DNA of 64,000 nt from assembly GCA_000158155.1 (NCBI GenBank), contig DS999407.1, positions 315,919-379,918 on the forward strand, in the 5' to 3' direction. The position numbers were made by a program, and so were the translations under genes. Below the pieces are notes generated by a model, which saw only the letters and a program-made list of their open reading frames with translations, made no database searches and was not told where the DNA came from. This document shows, piece after piece, positions 8,932 to 18,535 of this stretch. Numbering within the stretch: position 1 is the stretch's first letter; each line of letters opens with the position of its first letter. Source of the stretch: a gamma proteobacterium NOR5-3. Its GTDB lineage: Bacteria > Pseudomonadota > Gammaproteobacteria > Pseudomonadales > Halieaceae.

Positions 8932-10907
8932 GGTGCCTGGTCCTCAAACCCGGGGCGCTGATTAATACCGCGATAACGCGGTGGAAGCTCATCACGAAAC
9001 GGCATCAGCGCCTCCTGACGTTGCTCACCGTGGGGATAGCGATCACAAACCGCCGCAACGGCCTGCGCCCTCCCCGCGGTATCCGGATGTGCAATAAAAT
9101 CCTGTGCGCCGTAGCCTCGCCATCCGGGCGGCAACTCCATGCGGTTCACATCAATGGCTTCATAGCTGAGGGTAGGCTCCTGGGCGCCCGGGGACCATTG
9201 CGCCAACGTTCGCTGCAGCCAATCATGATCATTGCGCTGTGGATAATCCTCTCGATAGTGCGCCCCCCGACTTTCCGTGCGCGCCAACGCGCCCTGGGCA
9301 ACACAGAGCGCCAGCTTGAGCATACGGGGCAGTCTATAAGCCGCCACCAGCTCGGGATTGGCACCGGGTCGACTACTGGCCAGACGCATCATGGCACTGC
9401 GCTGCAGCAAGGTACCCAGCTCGTCCACGGCTTCTTGCAGCGTTTCGCGGTGCCGAAAAATGCCCACCTTATCCGTCATCAGGTTTTGCATTTGGGCCAT
9501 GAGCAATAGCGGATTGGCAGTATCAGTACCCGTGGTCAGCGCGGTCAGATTCATTGACTGCGCGGCAATCGCGTCTTTTGCCAGTGTGGGAGTAACCCGC
9601 AGCTCACCGGTCGGACTTTCGCAAAAGTCCGCGATGTATTCACCCACAAGCATTCCCGCCACCACGGTCTCGGCAACAGAATTTCCGCCCAGGCGGTTAA
9701 ATCCATGCAAATCCCAGCAGGCTGCCTCGCCTGCCGCAAACAAACCCACCAGCCCATAGGCGGCACCCTGATGATTCGTGCGAATACCGCCCATGGAGTA
9801 GTGCTGGGCTGGACGTACGGGAATCAGGGATTCAGCCGGATCAATGCCCAGAAAATGCTGGCAGATTTCTTTTACTTCCCGCAAACGGGAGTTGATGTGC
9901 GCTGCGCCTAGCAGACGAATATCCAACCACAGATGCTCGCCAAATCGGCTGTGTGCTGCATTACCCGCACGAATATGCTCTTCCATACGGCGGGACACCA
10001 CGTCGCGCGATGCCAACTCCATTTTTTCTGGCTCGTAATCCGGCATAAAGCGGTGACCTGCACCATCGAGTAACAATCCACCGTCCCCACGACAACCCTC
10101 AGTCACAAGAATCCCCGCCGGAAAAATCCCCGTGGGGTGAAACTGCACGGCTTCCATATTGCCCAGCACGCTCAGGCCACTCTCCAGCGCAATGGCCGCA
10201 CCCATACCTTCATTGATGATGGCATTGGTAGACACCCGATAAATGCGCCCGAAACCTCCGGTGGCAATACAGGTAGCCCGGGACATATAGGCAAGCAAAA
10301 CGCCGGTCTTTAGGTTGCGAGCGACAACACCGCAACAGCGCTCGCCATCGCAGATCAGCGCCATGGCCTCCATGCGCTCGTGCACCGGAATGGATTCAGC
10401 TACCGCTCGATCAGACATGGTGTAGAGCATGGAGTGCCCTGTTCCATCAGACACATAGCTTGCCCGCCACTGTGCGGTGCCACCAAAGTTCCGCGCGGTA
10501 ATCAGACCGTGCGCCGCATCGGACTCGGTAATCGTTACCCGCTGACCATTCACCACCACCTCATGATCGCCCCGCTCCACACGATTCCAGGGCACACCCC
10601 AGGCCGCGAGTTCTCGAATGGCCTTGGGCGCGGTTTCGGTAAACATGCGCACAACCTGTTGATCAGCGCCCCAGTCACTGCCTCTTACCGTATCGGCAAA
10701 ATGCACGGTTTCGTTGTCACCGCGACCTTTTGTCGTGTTGCCGAGACTGGCCTGCATGCCGCCCTGCGCGGCCGCAGAGTGCGAACGCTTTGCGGGCACA
10801 AGACTGAGGGTAATAACGTCAAGCCCCCGTCGCTTGGCGGCGATCGCCACGCGCAGCCCCGCAAGGCCACCGCCAACCACCAACACATCAGTGTAAATAA
10901 CCTCCAT
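8928..10907 (-). CDS. frdA: Fumarate reductase flavoprotein subunit
   Basis: 659 residues from the ATG at 10907, whose A is the last base of the frdC stop (TGATG). The reading frame is open further upstream but only across frdC, so this start is chosen. GGGLAG at 12-17 is the FAD dinucleotide fold. H43 in HSAAAQGG is the likely covalent FAD attachment. The capping domain carries HPTGIFP and the catalytic RPAQHYSMGGI region. It catalyses succinate-fumarate interconversion. In a gammaproteobacterium with aerobic traits it might work as a menaquinol:fumarate reductase or as a reversible succinate:quinone enzyme. The sequence alone cannot decide. Confidence 0.93.
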   Translation of the reverse strand: MEVIYTDVLVVGGGLAGLRVAIAAKRRGLDVITLSLVPAKRSHSAAAQGGMQASLGNTTKGRGDNETVHFADTVRGSDWGADQQVVRMFTETAPKAIRELAAWGVPWNRVERGDHEVVVNGQRVTITESDAAHGLITARNFGGTAQWRASYVSDGTGHSMLYTMSDRAVAESIPVHERMEAMALICDGERCCGVVARNLKTGVLLAYMSRATCIATGGFGRIYRVSTNAIINEGMGAAIALESGLSVLGNMEAVQFHPTGIFPAGILVTEGCRGDGGLLLDGAGHRFMPDYEPEKMELASRDVVSRRMEEHIRAGNAAHSRFGEHLWLDIRLLGAAHINSRLREVKEICQHFLGIDPAESLIPVRPAQHYSMGGIRTNHQGAAYGLVGLFAAGEAACWDLHGFNRLGGNSVAETVVAGMLVGEYIADFCESPTGELRVTPTLAKDAIAAQSMNLTALTTGTDTANPLLLMAQMQNLMTDKVGIFRHRETLQEAVDELGTLLQRSAMMRLASSRPGANPELVAAYRLPRMLKLALCVAQGALARTESRGAHYREDYPQRNDHDWLQRTLAQWSPGAQEPTLSYEAIDVNRMELPPGWRGYGAQDFIAHPDTAGRAQAVAAVCDRYPHGEQRQEALMPFRDELPPRYRGINQRPGFEDQAP

Positions 10908-11650
10908 CAGTGCGAGACCTCTGCTGCCGTAGGCTGATAGCGCACTCCCGCGCGCACTGCCTCTTCGTTGCCAATGCGCAGATAGGCTTGCTGCGTCGCA
11001 AGACCCAGCACCAGAAAAAACGTCACCAACCCATACACCGCACGACGAAGCCGCCGGCGTTTTTTGGCAGTATCGCCCAGTCCAAACCAACCCCACTTGA
11101 TGATCAGGCGGTAAAGACCGATACCCGCGTGCACTTCTACAGAGAACAACAGTATGAGTCCCAACACCCAGCCGCCGTCAGCAATGCGCGCGGAAGATGC
11201 GTGGGGGCCAATATTCGCGGGGTGAATAAAAAGCTCAAGAAGATGCGCTGTGGCAAAAAACATCAGCGTCAGGCCGGTAATCACCTGCAGCAACCAAAGA
11301 GTGGTTTCTTCATGACGCATTCCGCGCATGTGCACAAGCCAGGCTCGCCACTGGCGATAGCCGTCGGGCATCTTACGAATAGCCAAGAGAGTATGCACCG
11401 CAAACAGCGCAAAGATCGACAGCGCCACCAAACTCACGAGCCAGGGCTGCGGAGTGTCAAAGAATAGGGAACCCTCAAAAAATCGTGTGACGCGAAACAT
11501 CGCCGACTTTCCCAGCAAGATACTCGACACCGCGAAGAGGTGGGCCCACATAAACAGCACGAGCAGCAAGCCGCTGAGACCTTGGACGAGATCCAGCCAG
11601 GCGGGCCATCGTTTATCTGAGAGTGCTAGCAAGTAAAACCCCGGAGCCAA
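10907..11650 (-). CDS. frdC: Dihaem cytochrome b anchor of quinol:fumarate reductase
   Basis: 247 residues with five transmembrane helices. Four membrane histidines (H37, H86, H136, H174) fit the axial ligands of two haems b, and their spacing closely matches the Wolinella succinogenes subunit. E59 and E172 sit where that enzyme has the menaquinol-site Glu and the E-pathway Glu needed for charge-compensated electron transfer. The start is TTG at 11650 with a GAGGG Shine-Dalgarno just upstream; no ATG or GTG fits better. The stop is joined to the frdA start (TGATG). First gene of frdCAB. Confidence 0.9.
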   Translation of the reverse strand: MAPGFYLLALSDKRWPAWLDLVQGLSGLLLVLFMWAHLFAVSSILLGKSAMFRVTRFFEGSLFFDTPQPWLVSLVALSIFALFAVHTLLAIRKMPDGYRQWRAWLVHMRGMRHEETTLWLLQVITGLTLMFFATAHLLELFIHPANIGPHASSARIADGGWVLGLILLFSVEVHAGIGLYRLIIKWGWFGLGDTAKKRRRLRRAVYGLVTFFLVLGLATQQAYLRIGNEEAVRAGVRYQPTAAEVSH

Positions 11651-11738
11651 TCAGGCCCTCACTGTATAGCAATGTCTCAGTATAAGGGTGGTACGAGTCC
11701 GAGGCGTTGACCTGCCGCAAGGAAAGGTCATTAAGCGC

Positions 11739-13175
11739 TTAATAGTCCTCGTCGATGCCCAGACGTGACAGGTTGACCGTTGCCGCATCAAAGTTGGCCT
11801 GGGCAACCCGCGTGCGCTGATACGCCGTGTAAAAACGCACCCGGGCATCGGCGGCGGTTTCTTCACGGATGTTTACGAGGAAAAAGTCGCTGGCACCTTG
11901 CTCAAAACGTCGGACTTCGGCGCGTCGCATGGTCTCTGACAACTCCACATCCTGCTTTGCCAGATCCATGAGTTCTCGCGCAGTCTCCAGTTCGAGCAAA
12001 ATATTGCGCAGCTCAATCTCGACCTGATCCTCCACGCGACGCTTGTCCTGCCGAAGAGACTCCAGCTCAGCCCGCGCCTGAGTGATCTTACCTTTTGCCT
12101 GACGCCGCTCCAGAGGTACGCTAAAGGTAAAACCCACAATTGCGTCAGTCCCATCACGGGAGGCCCCGCCCTCACCAATGGAGCCAAAGCCCTCGGCAAG
12201 CTCAAGATTCAAATCCAGTCTCGGCTTGAGTTCATTTTCGGACAGCGCGATTTTTTGCAACGCACGCTCGGCACCGGTTTCCAGGATCCGCAATTCGGGG
12301 CGTTGCTCGAGCACCGCTGACACATCCAGAGAACTCGCTGTGGGTACCGGCGGCAATATGCCAAATTGCTCTTCGGAGGGCAGTCGCTGCACACCGGGGA
12401 TGAGCGGCTCGCCGCTTTCGTCGCGAAAGTAAAACGCCAGTTGGTTGGCCGCCACCTGAAAGTCCCGCCGGGACGCAGTCATCAGCGTCTGTCGCCGTGT
12501 AATATTCTGACGGTTCTCGGTAATAAAAATCGCCGCACGACGACCGCTACTCACCTCACGCTCAAGCCCTGTTTCACGCTCCAGGGCAATACGCAGGAGG
12601 TTGTCGTAAACCGCCAACTCCTGACCGGCCGCCACCCAGCGCCAATAGGCTGCCAACGCCCGCTGCTGTACACCGACCTTGGTGAGTAATACATCAAGCT
12701 CAGCCTGAACCAGCGCCAGCTCTGAATCTATCTGGCCAAAGCGTCGGGAATCAATATCCCGATCCCGAAAGATACTGAACAAAACGCCCAGCTTCGCCGT
12801 ACCGCCGTTGTTGGTGAAATATTCATCTTCATAAATAGGAAAGTCGCCATTGGACAGGGAGTACTGCCCGTAGAGCTGCGCACCCAGAGGACGAAGTGGC
12901 TTTAACACCTTACCGCTGAGCGCCGTCCCGTCATAAAAACCATCGACCCGATCGAAACCGTCAGCACCAAAAACCAGATCAAAGGCACCCAGGGACTCTG
13001 TGACCCGACCCTGGGCTGCTTGACGCTCGGCCAGTGCTTTGAGAATCGACGGAAAATGTTCCTCGGAGGCTGCGAGCACTTCCTCGGGTAACAGCGGCAT
13101 CTCTGCCAGGGGAACATCCGCACGCAGGGCCGGTGCAAAGGCCAGCACGACTAAAAGTAAGCTACGCACTATCAC
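11739..13175 (-). CDS. TolC-family outer-membrane protein of type I secretion operon
   Basis: 478 residues with a cleavable signal (about residues 1-19, ending LRAD). It has TolC-like helical repeats, such as LSENELKPRLDLNLELAEG and a GFTFSVPLERRQAKGKI segment that marks the second repeat start. Start is GTG at 13175, overlapping the adaptor stop (GTGA). It is last in the operon ABC - adaptor - TolC and would be the outer-membrane channel. It is clearly different from the TolC-like lipoprotein at 3208-4803: it has no lipobox, and a different central Gly-Asp-rich insert. frdCAB follows 88 bases downstream on the same strand. Confidence 0.85.
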   Translation of the reverse strand: MIVRSLLLVVLAFAPALRADVPLAEMPLLPEEVLAASEEHFPSILKALAERQAAQGRVTESLGAFDLVFGADGFDRVDGFYDGTALSGKVLKPLRPLGAQLYGQYSLSNGDFPIYEDEYFTNNGGTAKLGVLFSIFRDRDIDSRRFGQIDSELALVQAELDVLLTKVGVQQRALAAYWRWVAAGQELAVYDNLLRIALERETGLEREVSSGRRAAIFITENRQNITRRQTLMTASRRDFQVAANQLAFYFRDESGEPLIPGVQRLPSEEQFGILPPVPTASSLDVSAVLEQRPELRILETGAERALQKIALSENELKPRLDLNLELAEGFGSIGEGGASRDGTDAIVGFTFSVPLERRQAKGKITQARAELESLRQDKRRVEDQVEIELRNILLELETARELMDLAKQDVELSETMRRAEVRRFEQGASDFFLVNIREETAADARVRFYTAYQRTRVAQANFDAATVNLSRLGIDEDY

Positions 13176-14209
13176 GGGTTCGGCATCACCATAGGATCAC
13201 CCTGACCGGGGAAATTCGGCGGGAAATTATTAAGCTGGCGCCAGATCTCATAACCGACCGAGACCTGATCAAGCAGCACCCAGCCCCGCGCTTTCGACCC
13301 AAAGCGCACAAAGCGTCGATCCGGCCAGGCGACGCCCGTGTCCTCGTCTTCTTCCACCAGGATGCGGAAACGACCATTGCTCTGGGCAGTGGGATCGATG
13401 GCAATCACGTGGCCGCTAAAGGTGCCTACCGCTACCGACGGCCATCCACTGATTTGAATCACCGGCCAGCCTTCGAACTGAATGCGGACCTTGGCACCCT
13501 CACGGACCAACGCAATATCCCGACCATCAATAAACATCTCTATGGCGCGCTCGGCGTTGTCCGGCACAAAGGTGGCGACCACCTGTCCGGCACTGATAAA
13601 GGTCGCCGCATCCCCCGCGTTCACGCGCAGAATGGTGCCGTCGCGGGGCGCTCGCACGATCTGCACGGACTGACGGGAGAGATTAACGTCTACCCGGCTC
13701 AGCTCGGCCCCCGCCTGGGCAACGTCTGCGCGGAGTTGCTCAACCCTGATCCGTGCCTGTTCAAATTCTCTACGCGCCGACAAGCCTTCATCAAATAGCT
13801 TCTCCATCCGTCGCTTGTCTATCTGGGCAATCTCCAGCGCTGTTTCTGCAGCGGTGAGCTTGGCCATGACCTGCCCGCGCTCGGCCCGCAGACGCTCCAG
13901 AAGCTGGGGGTCGTTATCAACAATCTTCACAATCGGATCGCCAACTTTCACCCGGGAGCCGTCACGCACGTACCACTCCTGAATGCGACCAGGGACCAGC
14001 GCGTTGATCTCCTGCATGCGATCGTTAGGATTGAGCGCTGTCACATTGCCGGGGCCACTCGCCGTCTGCACCCAGGGAACAAAGGCTAAAAACAGGCCGA
14101 CAGCGACAAAGAAAAAAAGCAGACCTATACCCACGACCCGCGCTACGCGAGGTACACCGATCGCGTTCAGCGTGGTGAATTTTTCGTTGTGATAATTAAA
14201 CACAGCCAT
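13172..14209 (-). CDS. HlyD-family adaptor of type I secretion operon
   Basis: 345 residues. One transmembrane helix at about residues 26-46 anchors it in the inner membrane. A lipoyl half (GRIQEWYVRDGSRVKVGDPI) follows. A coiled-coil hairpin covers about residues 100-180, then the second lipoyl half (VRAPRDGTILRVNAGDAAT) and a beta-barrel. It should join the ABC protein (whose stop lies 2 bases upstream) to the TolC-like protein (whose start overlaps its stop). The C-terminal tail with NNFPPNFPG is characteristic of a marine subfamily of large adaptors, by my recollection. The operon gives the function. The cargo is unknown. Confidence 0.88.
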   Translation of the reverse strand: MAVFNYHNEKFTTLNAIGVPRVARVVGIGLLFFFVAVGLFLAFVPWVQTASGPGNVTALNPNDRMQEINALVPGRIQEWYVRDGSRVKVGDPIVKIVDNDPQLLERLRAERGQVMAKLTAAETALEIAQIDKRRMEKLFDEGLSARREFEQARIRVEQLRADVAQAGAELSRVDVNLSRQSVQIVRAPRDGTILRVNAGDAATFISAGQVVATFVPDNAERAIEMFIDGRDIALVREGAKVRIQFEGWPVIQISGWPSVAVGTFSGHVIAIDPTAQSNGRFRILVEEDEDTGVAWPDRRFVRFGSKARGWVLLDQVSVGYEIWRQLNNFPPNFPGQGDPMVMPNP

Positions 14210-14211
14210 AG

Positions 14212-15969
14212 CTAGCGTTCCTCGTTCAATTCAGCGGCGTTTTCGCCGTAGATCGACAGAGGGTTGCGCAGCGGATGTTCCTCAAGGCCCATGAGTTCAC
14301 AAAGTGACTCATAATCGCGCACCATGACCTGCTGCTCGTAGCCTAGCCGCAAATAGTGATCAAAGCGCAGATCGATGTTCTCGTAGGTAAAGTACACAAT
14401 GGTGGTTTCGCAGTTGTTCTGAAGCGCATCCATCGCCCGCAACAGGAAGACCTCGGGCATACCGTCGTAGGCCTGGGTGAGCACCAATATCCTGGGCTTG
14501 GAAATAATGGCTGCGGCGAGCTTTAACTGCATGGTCTCGACAATGGACAGGGGCCATCCGGTACCCACCAACTCCGTGTCCAACCCCTGGGGCAGCTGAG
14601 TCACGGTCTCCGCCAGCCCTACAATTTCCAGAACCGCCATAACGTCTACCGATTCCGCATTGGGGGCAGAGAGACGAAGATACTCGCGAATACTGGTCTC
14701 CACCGCATTCGGACGATCCAGCATGATGATCTCTTGACGCTTCTCGTAGGCCTTTAACTCTCTAAGGTCCATTCCACCTACGGCAATGTAACCGCTGTCC
14801 GGCGCTTCATGACCGCGCACCAGATTGGTAAACACACGCTGGGCGCGATGGCTGTCGGCGTAGACACACACGCGTGAACGCGCTGGAATTTTAAAGTCCA
14901 ATGTGATCGTGGGCCCCATAACGACCTTGCTAAAGCTCAACGACGAATCACCGTCTATGCGCTTATGCGCATCTGTAGGTATATCCTGCTCCACCTGAAA
15001 AAACAGCGACAACTCATCCACAGCGCCGCACACGTCATAGAGGTAGCTCAGGTAGATCCCCATCTGGGAAATACCCAGAAACACCACCGAGAGCACCAAC
15101 TCCGCCGCCACTAACTGCCCCAGCGAAAGCTCACCGCTAATCACCAACCAACCGCCCAAACCCAGCAACGCCGCACTGGCTGCCGCATAGATAAACAGGA
15201 AACTGAGTGTTTGCGAAAAGTGATGACGAAAATGCCGGCGATGCTGCTCCATGTAGGAACCGGTGACCTCATCGGTGCGCCTTAGAGCCTCGGAAATGTG
15301 CATTTCGCTTTTGTAAAAGCCATTGGCATGACCCAGAGACTCAAGCCAGGACGCGCTGTAGTGCTTGCGGTGGGACAGCTCCACGGCACTGCGAATGCCT
15401 CGACGGCCCCAGATGGTCCAGACGACCCAAATGAGAAAAGCGATGCCTGCATTAAACGCCAACAGCATCGGATGATAGGAAGACACCAGTAAAAAGCCCA
15501 CGATGGTTTGCAGCACAATCGTGAATCCACCCACCAGCAGATTTGGCAGCATCTTCATAATGATGATGATGTCGAAATAGCGGTTAAACAGCGCGCTCTT
15601 GCCGCGGTCATCAAAGTAGGGATTTCGGGCATAAATCGTCCGAAGGGCAATCTCAGACACCATGCGTGCATAAAACCGTCGACCGAACACATCCATGATG
15701 TAAATGCGCAAAGCGTTAAGACCACCGGCCAGCAGCAGCAAAAAGAACAACGTCACGGAGAGCACCACCAGGGGCGTGGTGAGACCGATGTTTGCCACCG
15801 TGTTGATGAGCATTTGCACCGACACGGGGGTCGCCAGCGACAGCAGGCTTATACCCAGACCATAAACGATGGCCAGCGCGTAGTAGTTCCGCTCGGGCGC
15901 TAAAATTCCGAAGAAAAAACGAAACAACGACGAGAGTGAATTCTCGGCTGCAGGGTGTTTGTCGGCCAT
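14212..15969 (-). CDS. Type I secretion-like ABC protein with degenerate, probably inactive nucleotide-binding domain
   Basis: 585 residues. Residues of about 28-320 form six transmembrane helices of the ABC exporter type. Residues 345-560 keep the outline of a nucleotide-binding domain but have lost its catalytic motifs. The Walker A place (about 371-379) reads ADSHRAQRV with no Gly-Lys. The LSGGQ signature place (474-478) reads LSIVE. Walker B (494-500) reads ILVLTQA, lacking the Asp-Glu pair. The H-loop His is absent (YFTYEN). The frame is open and uses normal codons, so this is not recent decay. It heads the ABC-adaptor-TolC operon. ATP hydrolysis is very unlikely. It may work with another ABC ATPase or as a regulatory subunit. 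Confidence 0.85.
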   Translation of the reverse strand: MADKHPAAENSLSSLFRFFFGILAPERNYYALAIVYGLGISLLSLATPVSVQMLINTVANIGLTTPLVVLSVTLFFLLLLAGGLNALRIYIMDVFGRRFYARMVSEIALRTIYARNPYFDDRGKSALFNRYFDIIIIMKMLPNLLVGGFTIVLQTIVGFLLVSSYHPMLLAFNAGIAFLIWVVWTIWGRRGIRSAVELSHRKHYSASWLESLGHANGFYKSEMHISEALRRTDEVTGSYMEQHRRHFRHHFSQTLSFLFIYAAASAALLGLGGWLVISGELSLGQLVAAELVLSVVFLGISQMGIYLSYLYDVCGAVDELSLFFQVEQDIPTDAHKRIDGDSSLSFSKVVMGPTITLDFKIPARSRVCVYADSHRAQRVFTNLVRGHEAPDSGYIAVGGMDLRELKAYEKRQEIIMLDRPNAVETSIREYLRLSAPNAESVDVMAVLEIVGLAETVTQLPQGLDTELVGTGWPLSIVETMQLKLAAAIISKPRILVLTQAYDGMPEVFLLRAMDALQNNCETTIVYFTYENIDLRFDHYLRLGYEQQVMVRDYESLCELMGLEEHPLRNPLSIYGENAAELNEER

Positions 15970-16085
15970 AGGATCAAGGGCTATTTACGCTGATGCTGCA
16001 TTATACGTAAACCCGATGAATTTGGTTGGGTATTTGCTGAGATCCTTGCAATGTAAGTGCCCGGTTTTACAGCCTGCGGTTAGTT

Positions 16086-17048
16086 CTAGTCCAGAGAAAA
16101 GCAGTCCAGATCCTCAGCAACTTCAACAACCCCGGCGAATCGCGACTTCACCAAGGCGACATTGCCAGGTAAATCGGCCAGTGAACGCGCCATAAAATGG
16201 CTCAAAAGAACACTTTTTGCCTCAGCGGCGTCGGCGACTTCACCCAACTTTGAGGGCGGGGCATGCAAGGCACGGGCAGCAGCTCCCGCGGCCTCATGAA
16301 TGGGCATATGCAAAACCAGCAGATTCGCATCCCGGGCAAAATCCACGAATGCGTCGGTACGGCCGTCCTGATCCCCGGCAAACACAACAACCTTATCGTC
16401 TACCTCAATACGGTAGGCCAGCGTCGGGACCGGTCCGTGTGACACCACCATCGCCTGTACGCTCAATCCCGCTTGGCCACCCTCGGTAACGACAGAGGTC
16501 TTATCACCGAGCTTGTTCGCGACCGTCGTCAGCTTCAGAGGAGGCATACCACCCTCTTCAGAAAGATAGTCACCCAAATACTGGTAAGCGCCCGAGCCCG
16601 TTTGCAGCAGGCTTTTCATGTACTCATCAAGAGAAGGAAAATGCACCTTTGTATTACCCCCGGCCGCAGGCCCGACCACCGGCAGTGACCGGGTACGGTG
16701 GGCGAAATAACCGGATTTGAGCAGTGCCGGCAGCCCGGCGGAGTGGTCAGCGTGTAAGTGGGATAAAAGGATAGCGTCCAAATCGGCAAAAGAAGCCCCG
16801 GACTGGGCAAAGCGCAAAATGGCTCCACCCCCCAAATCGACCAGCAACCGCGCCTTGCCATTACGCCACACAAGGTACCCGCTGGAGGCCCGGGCATCGT
16901 CGGCGATGGGGCCACCAGAGCCGAGAACCTGTACGGAGATACCTGATTCCGCGGGACAGCTCTGACCGGGCACGGTGGCGCTGCCAAGAACGGGGTATAG
17001 CCCCAGTAGCACACAAACGATAAGCTTTCGACCAAATAGGGTATTCAC
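16086..17048 (-). CDS. Secreted MBL-fold metallo-hydrolase
   Basis: 320 residues; start GTG at 17048. A signal peptide covers about residues 1-24 (VCVLLGLYPVLGSA). The HxHxDH zinc motif is intact as HLHADH (H97, H99, D101, H102), with a further motif LVLHMPIHEA and a C-terminal LLSHFMARSL. It looks like the RNase Z/arylsulfatase-like branch of the superfamily and acts in the periplasm. Its substrate is not evident. It is divergent from the amidase with only 26 bases between the two starts, so the two promoters overlap and may be co-regulated. Confidence 0.85.
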   Translation of the reverse strand: MNTLFGRKLIVCVLLGLYPVLGSATVPGQSCPAESGISVQVLGSGGPIADDARASSGYLVWRNGKARLLVDLGGGAILRFAQSGASFADLDAILLSHLHADHSAGLPALLKSGYFAHRTRSLPVVGPAAGGNTKVHFPSLDEYMKSLLQTGSGAYQYLGDYLSEEGGMPPLKLTTVANKLGDKTSVVTEGGQAGLSVQAMVVSHGPVPTLAYRIEVDDKVVVFAGDQDGRTDAFVDFARDANLLVLHMPIHEAAGAAARALHAPPSKLGEVADAAEAKSVLLSHFMARSLADLPGNVALVKSRFAGVVEVAEDLDCFSLD

Positions 17049-17074
17049 ACACGCATCCGCCGGGAATCAGAATT

Positions 17075-18535
17075 ATGAGCATACTTTACCGCAGCGCTTT
17101 TGGACTTGCCGAGGACATCAAGGCGGGCAAGCTATCCGCGGTCACCGTGCTGGAGTTCTATCTCGATCGCATTGAGCGCTTTAACGCCGACATCAACGCC
17201 GTCGTGGCACTGGATACCGATCGCGCTCTTGCGCGGGCTGTCGCTGCAGACGAAGCTGCGGCAAACAACGAAGACTGGGGGCCCCTGCATGGCGTCCCCA
17301 TGACTATCAAGGATGCCTGGTGCACCGAAGGCCTGGTCACCGTGGGCGGCATACCCGAGCGGCGCGACTTTATCCCCAAGCAAAATGCAGTGGCCGTGCA
17401 GCGACTCGTGGATGCCGGTGCCATTATATTTGGCAAAACCAATGTGCCGTTCATGAGCGCGGATCTTCAGTCCTTCAATGAAATCTATGACGTGACGAAC
17501 AACCCCTGGAACCTCGAACGGACCTGCGGAGGCTCATCCGGCGGGGCCTGCGCGGCGCTGGCCAGCGGTCTTACCCCACTGGAGCTGGGCAGCGACATTG
17601 GGGGATCGATTCGAACACCCAGTCACTTCAATGGCGTGTTTGGCCATAAAAGCAGCTACGAACTCATCACCAAGCGCGGGCACCTTCCTCCCGGCGATGA
17701 AGTACTGTCGGAACCCGATCTTTCCTGTGCGGGCCCTCTGGCAACCTGCGTCGATGATCTTGAGCAAGCCCTTGCGATCCTCGCAGGCCCGGCTCCCGAC
17801 ATTACGGCGCATCCTTTGCCAGCGCTGCCTACACCGAGTTTTCGCGACGCCTCGCACCTGCGCGTAGCGGTGTGGGCTGACGATGCGTTTTGCCCTGTGG
17901 ACCGATCCATTGCCCAGCATATCGAAAGCGCCGCCGCCACCCTCGAGGGTCTCGGTGCATTTGTGGACCGACAGGCACGCCCCGCGATAGACCCACAGGC
18001 CAATCATGAGAATTACACCCAACTACTGATGTCAGTAATGGGAGCCGGCATGCCAGATGAAGTGCATCAGATGGCACGCGATATGGTGGCCGCCGCCGAT
18101 GCAGGCGACATGAGTGAGGCTATGCTGCAAATGCGCGGCATCGCCCTGGATCACAAGGGCTGGATCATCCAGAACGAGATTCGGCAACACACCCGCGTAG
18201 CCTGGGAAGCGTTCTTTCGAGACTACGATGTACTGCTATGTCCCTGCGCGCACGTACCGGCATTTGAGCATGACCATCACCCGGATATGCAGGCGCGCGT
18301 CATCACGGTAAATGGTGAAGACCGCCCCTACACCGACATCCTCAAATGGGCAGGTCTGACACTGAACGCTTATCTGCCAGCCACTGCCGTGCCCCTGGGA
18401 ACAACCACTGACGGACTACCCGTGGGCATGCAAATCGCCAGTCGCTACCTCGGAGATCGAACCACGCTTGCCGTGGCTCGATTACTGGAAACTCACCACC
18501 GCGCGTTTGTACCTCCGCCGGGATACAACGACTGA
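17075..18535 (+). CDS. Amidase (amidase-signature family)
   Basis: 486 residues of the amidase-signature family. The Ser-cisSer-Lys triad is complete: K79 in VPMTIKDAW, S154 in CGGSSGGA and the nucleophile S178 in LGSDIGGSIRTP, with 24 residues between the two serines, as in FAAH. No signal peptide, so it is cytoplasmic. It hydrolyses an amide. The substrate cannot be told, but GatA is unlikely as no gatC/gatB neighbours exist. It is divergent from the MBL hydrolase, and a TonB receptor follows downstream, which may make a small scavenging locus. Confidence 0.9.
   Translation: MSILYRSAFGLAEDIKAGKLSAVTVLEFYLDRIERFNADINAVVALDTDRALARAVAADEAAANNEDWGPLHGVPMTIKDAWCTEGLVTVGGIPERRDFIPKQNAVAVQRLVDAGAIIFGKTNVPFMSADLQSFNEIYDVTNNPWNLERTCGGSSGGACAALASGLTPLELGSDIGGSIRTPSHFNGVFGHKSSYELITKRGHLPPGDEVLSEPDLSCAGPLATCVDDLEQALAILAGPAPDITAHPLPALPTPSFRDASHLRVAVWADDAFCPVDRSIAQHIESAAATLEGLGAFVDRQARPAIDPQANHENYTQLLMSVMGAGMPDEVHQMARDMVAAADAGDMSEAMLQMRGIALDHKGWIIQNEIRQHTRVAWEAFFRDYDVLLCPCAHVPAFEHDHHPDMQARVITVNGEDRPYTDILKWAGLTLNAYLPATAVPLGTTTDGLPVGMQIASRYLGDRTTLAVARLLETHHRAFVPPPGYND

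Noticed and set aside
8928-11096. FrdA start at 11096 (722 residues)
   Set aside because: The first 63 codons run through frdC. The ATG at 10907 coupled to the frdC stop gives a family-typical N-terminus.
13133-13798. 221-codon plus-strand frame over the adaptor gene
   Set aside because: Opposite a clear HlyD-family gene in the middle of an operon. No domain.
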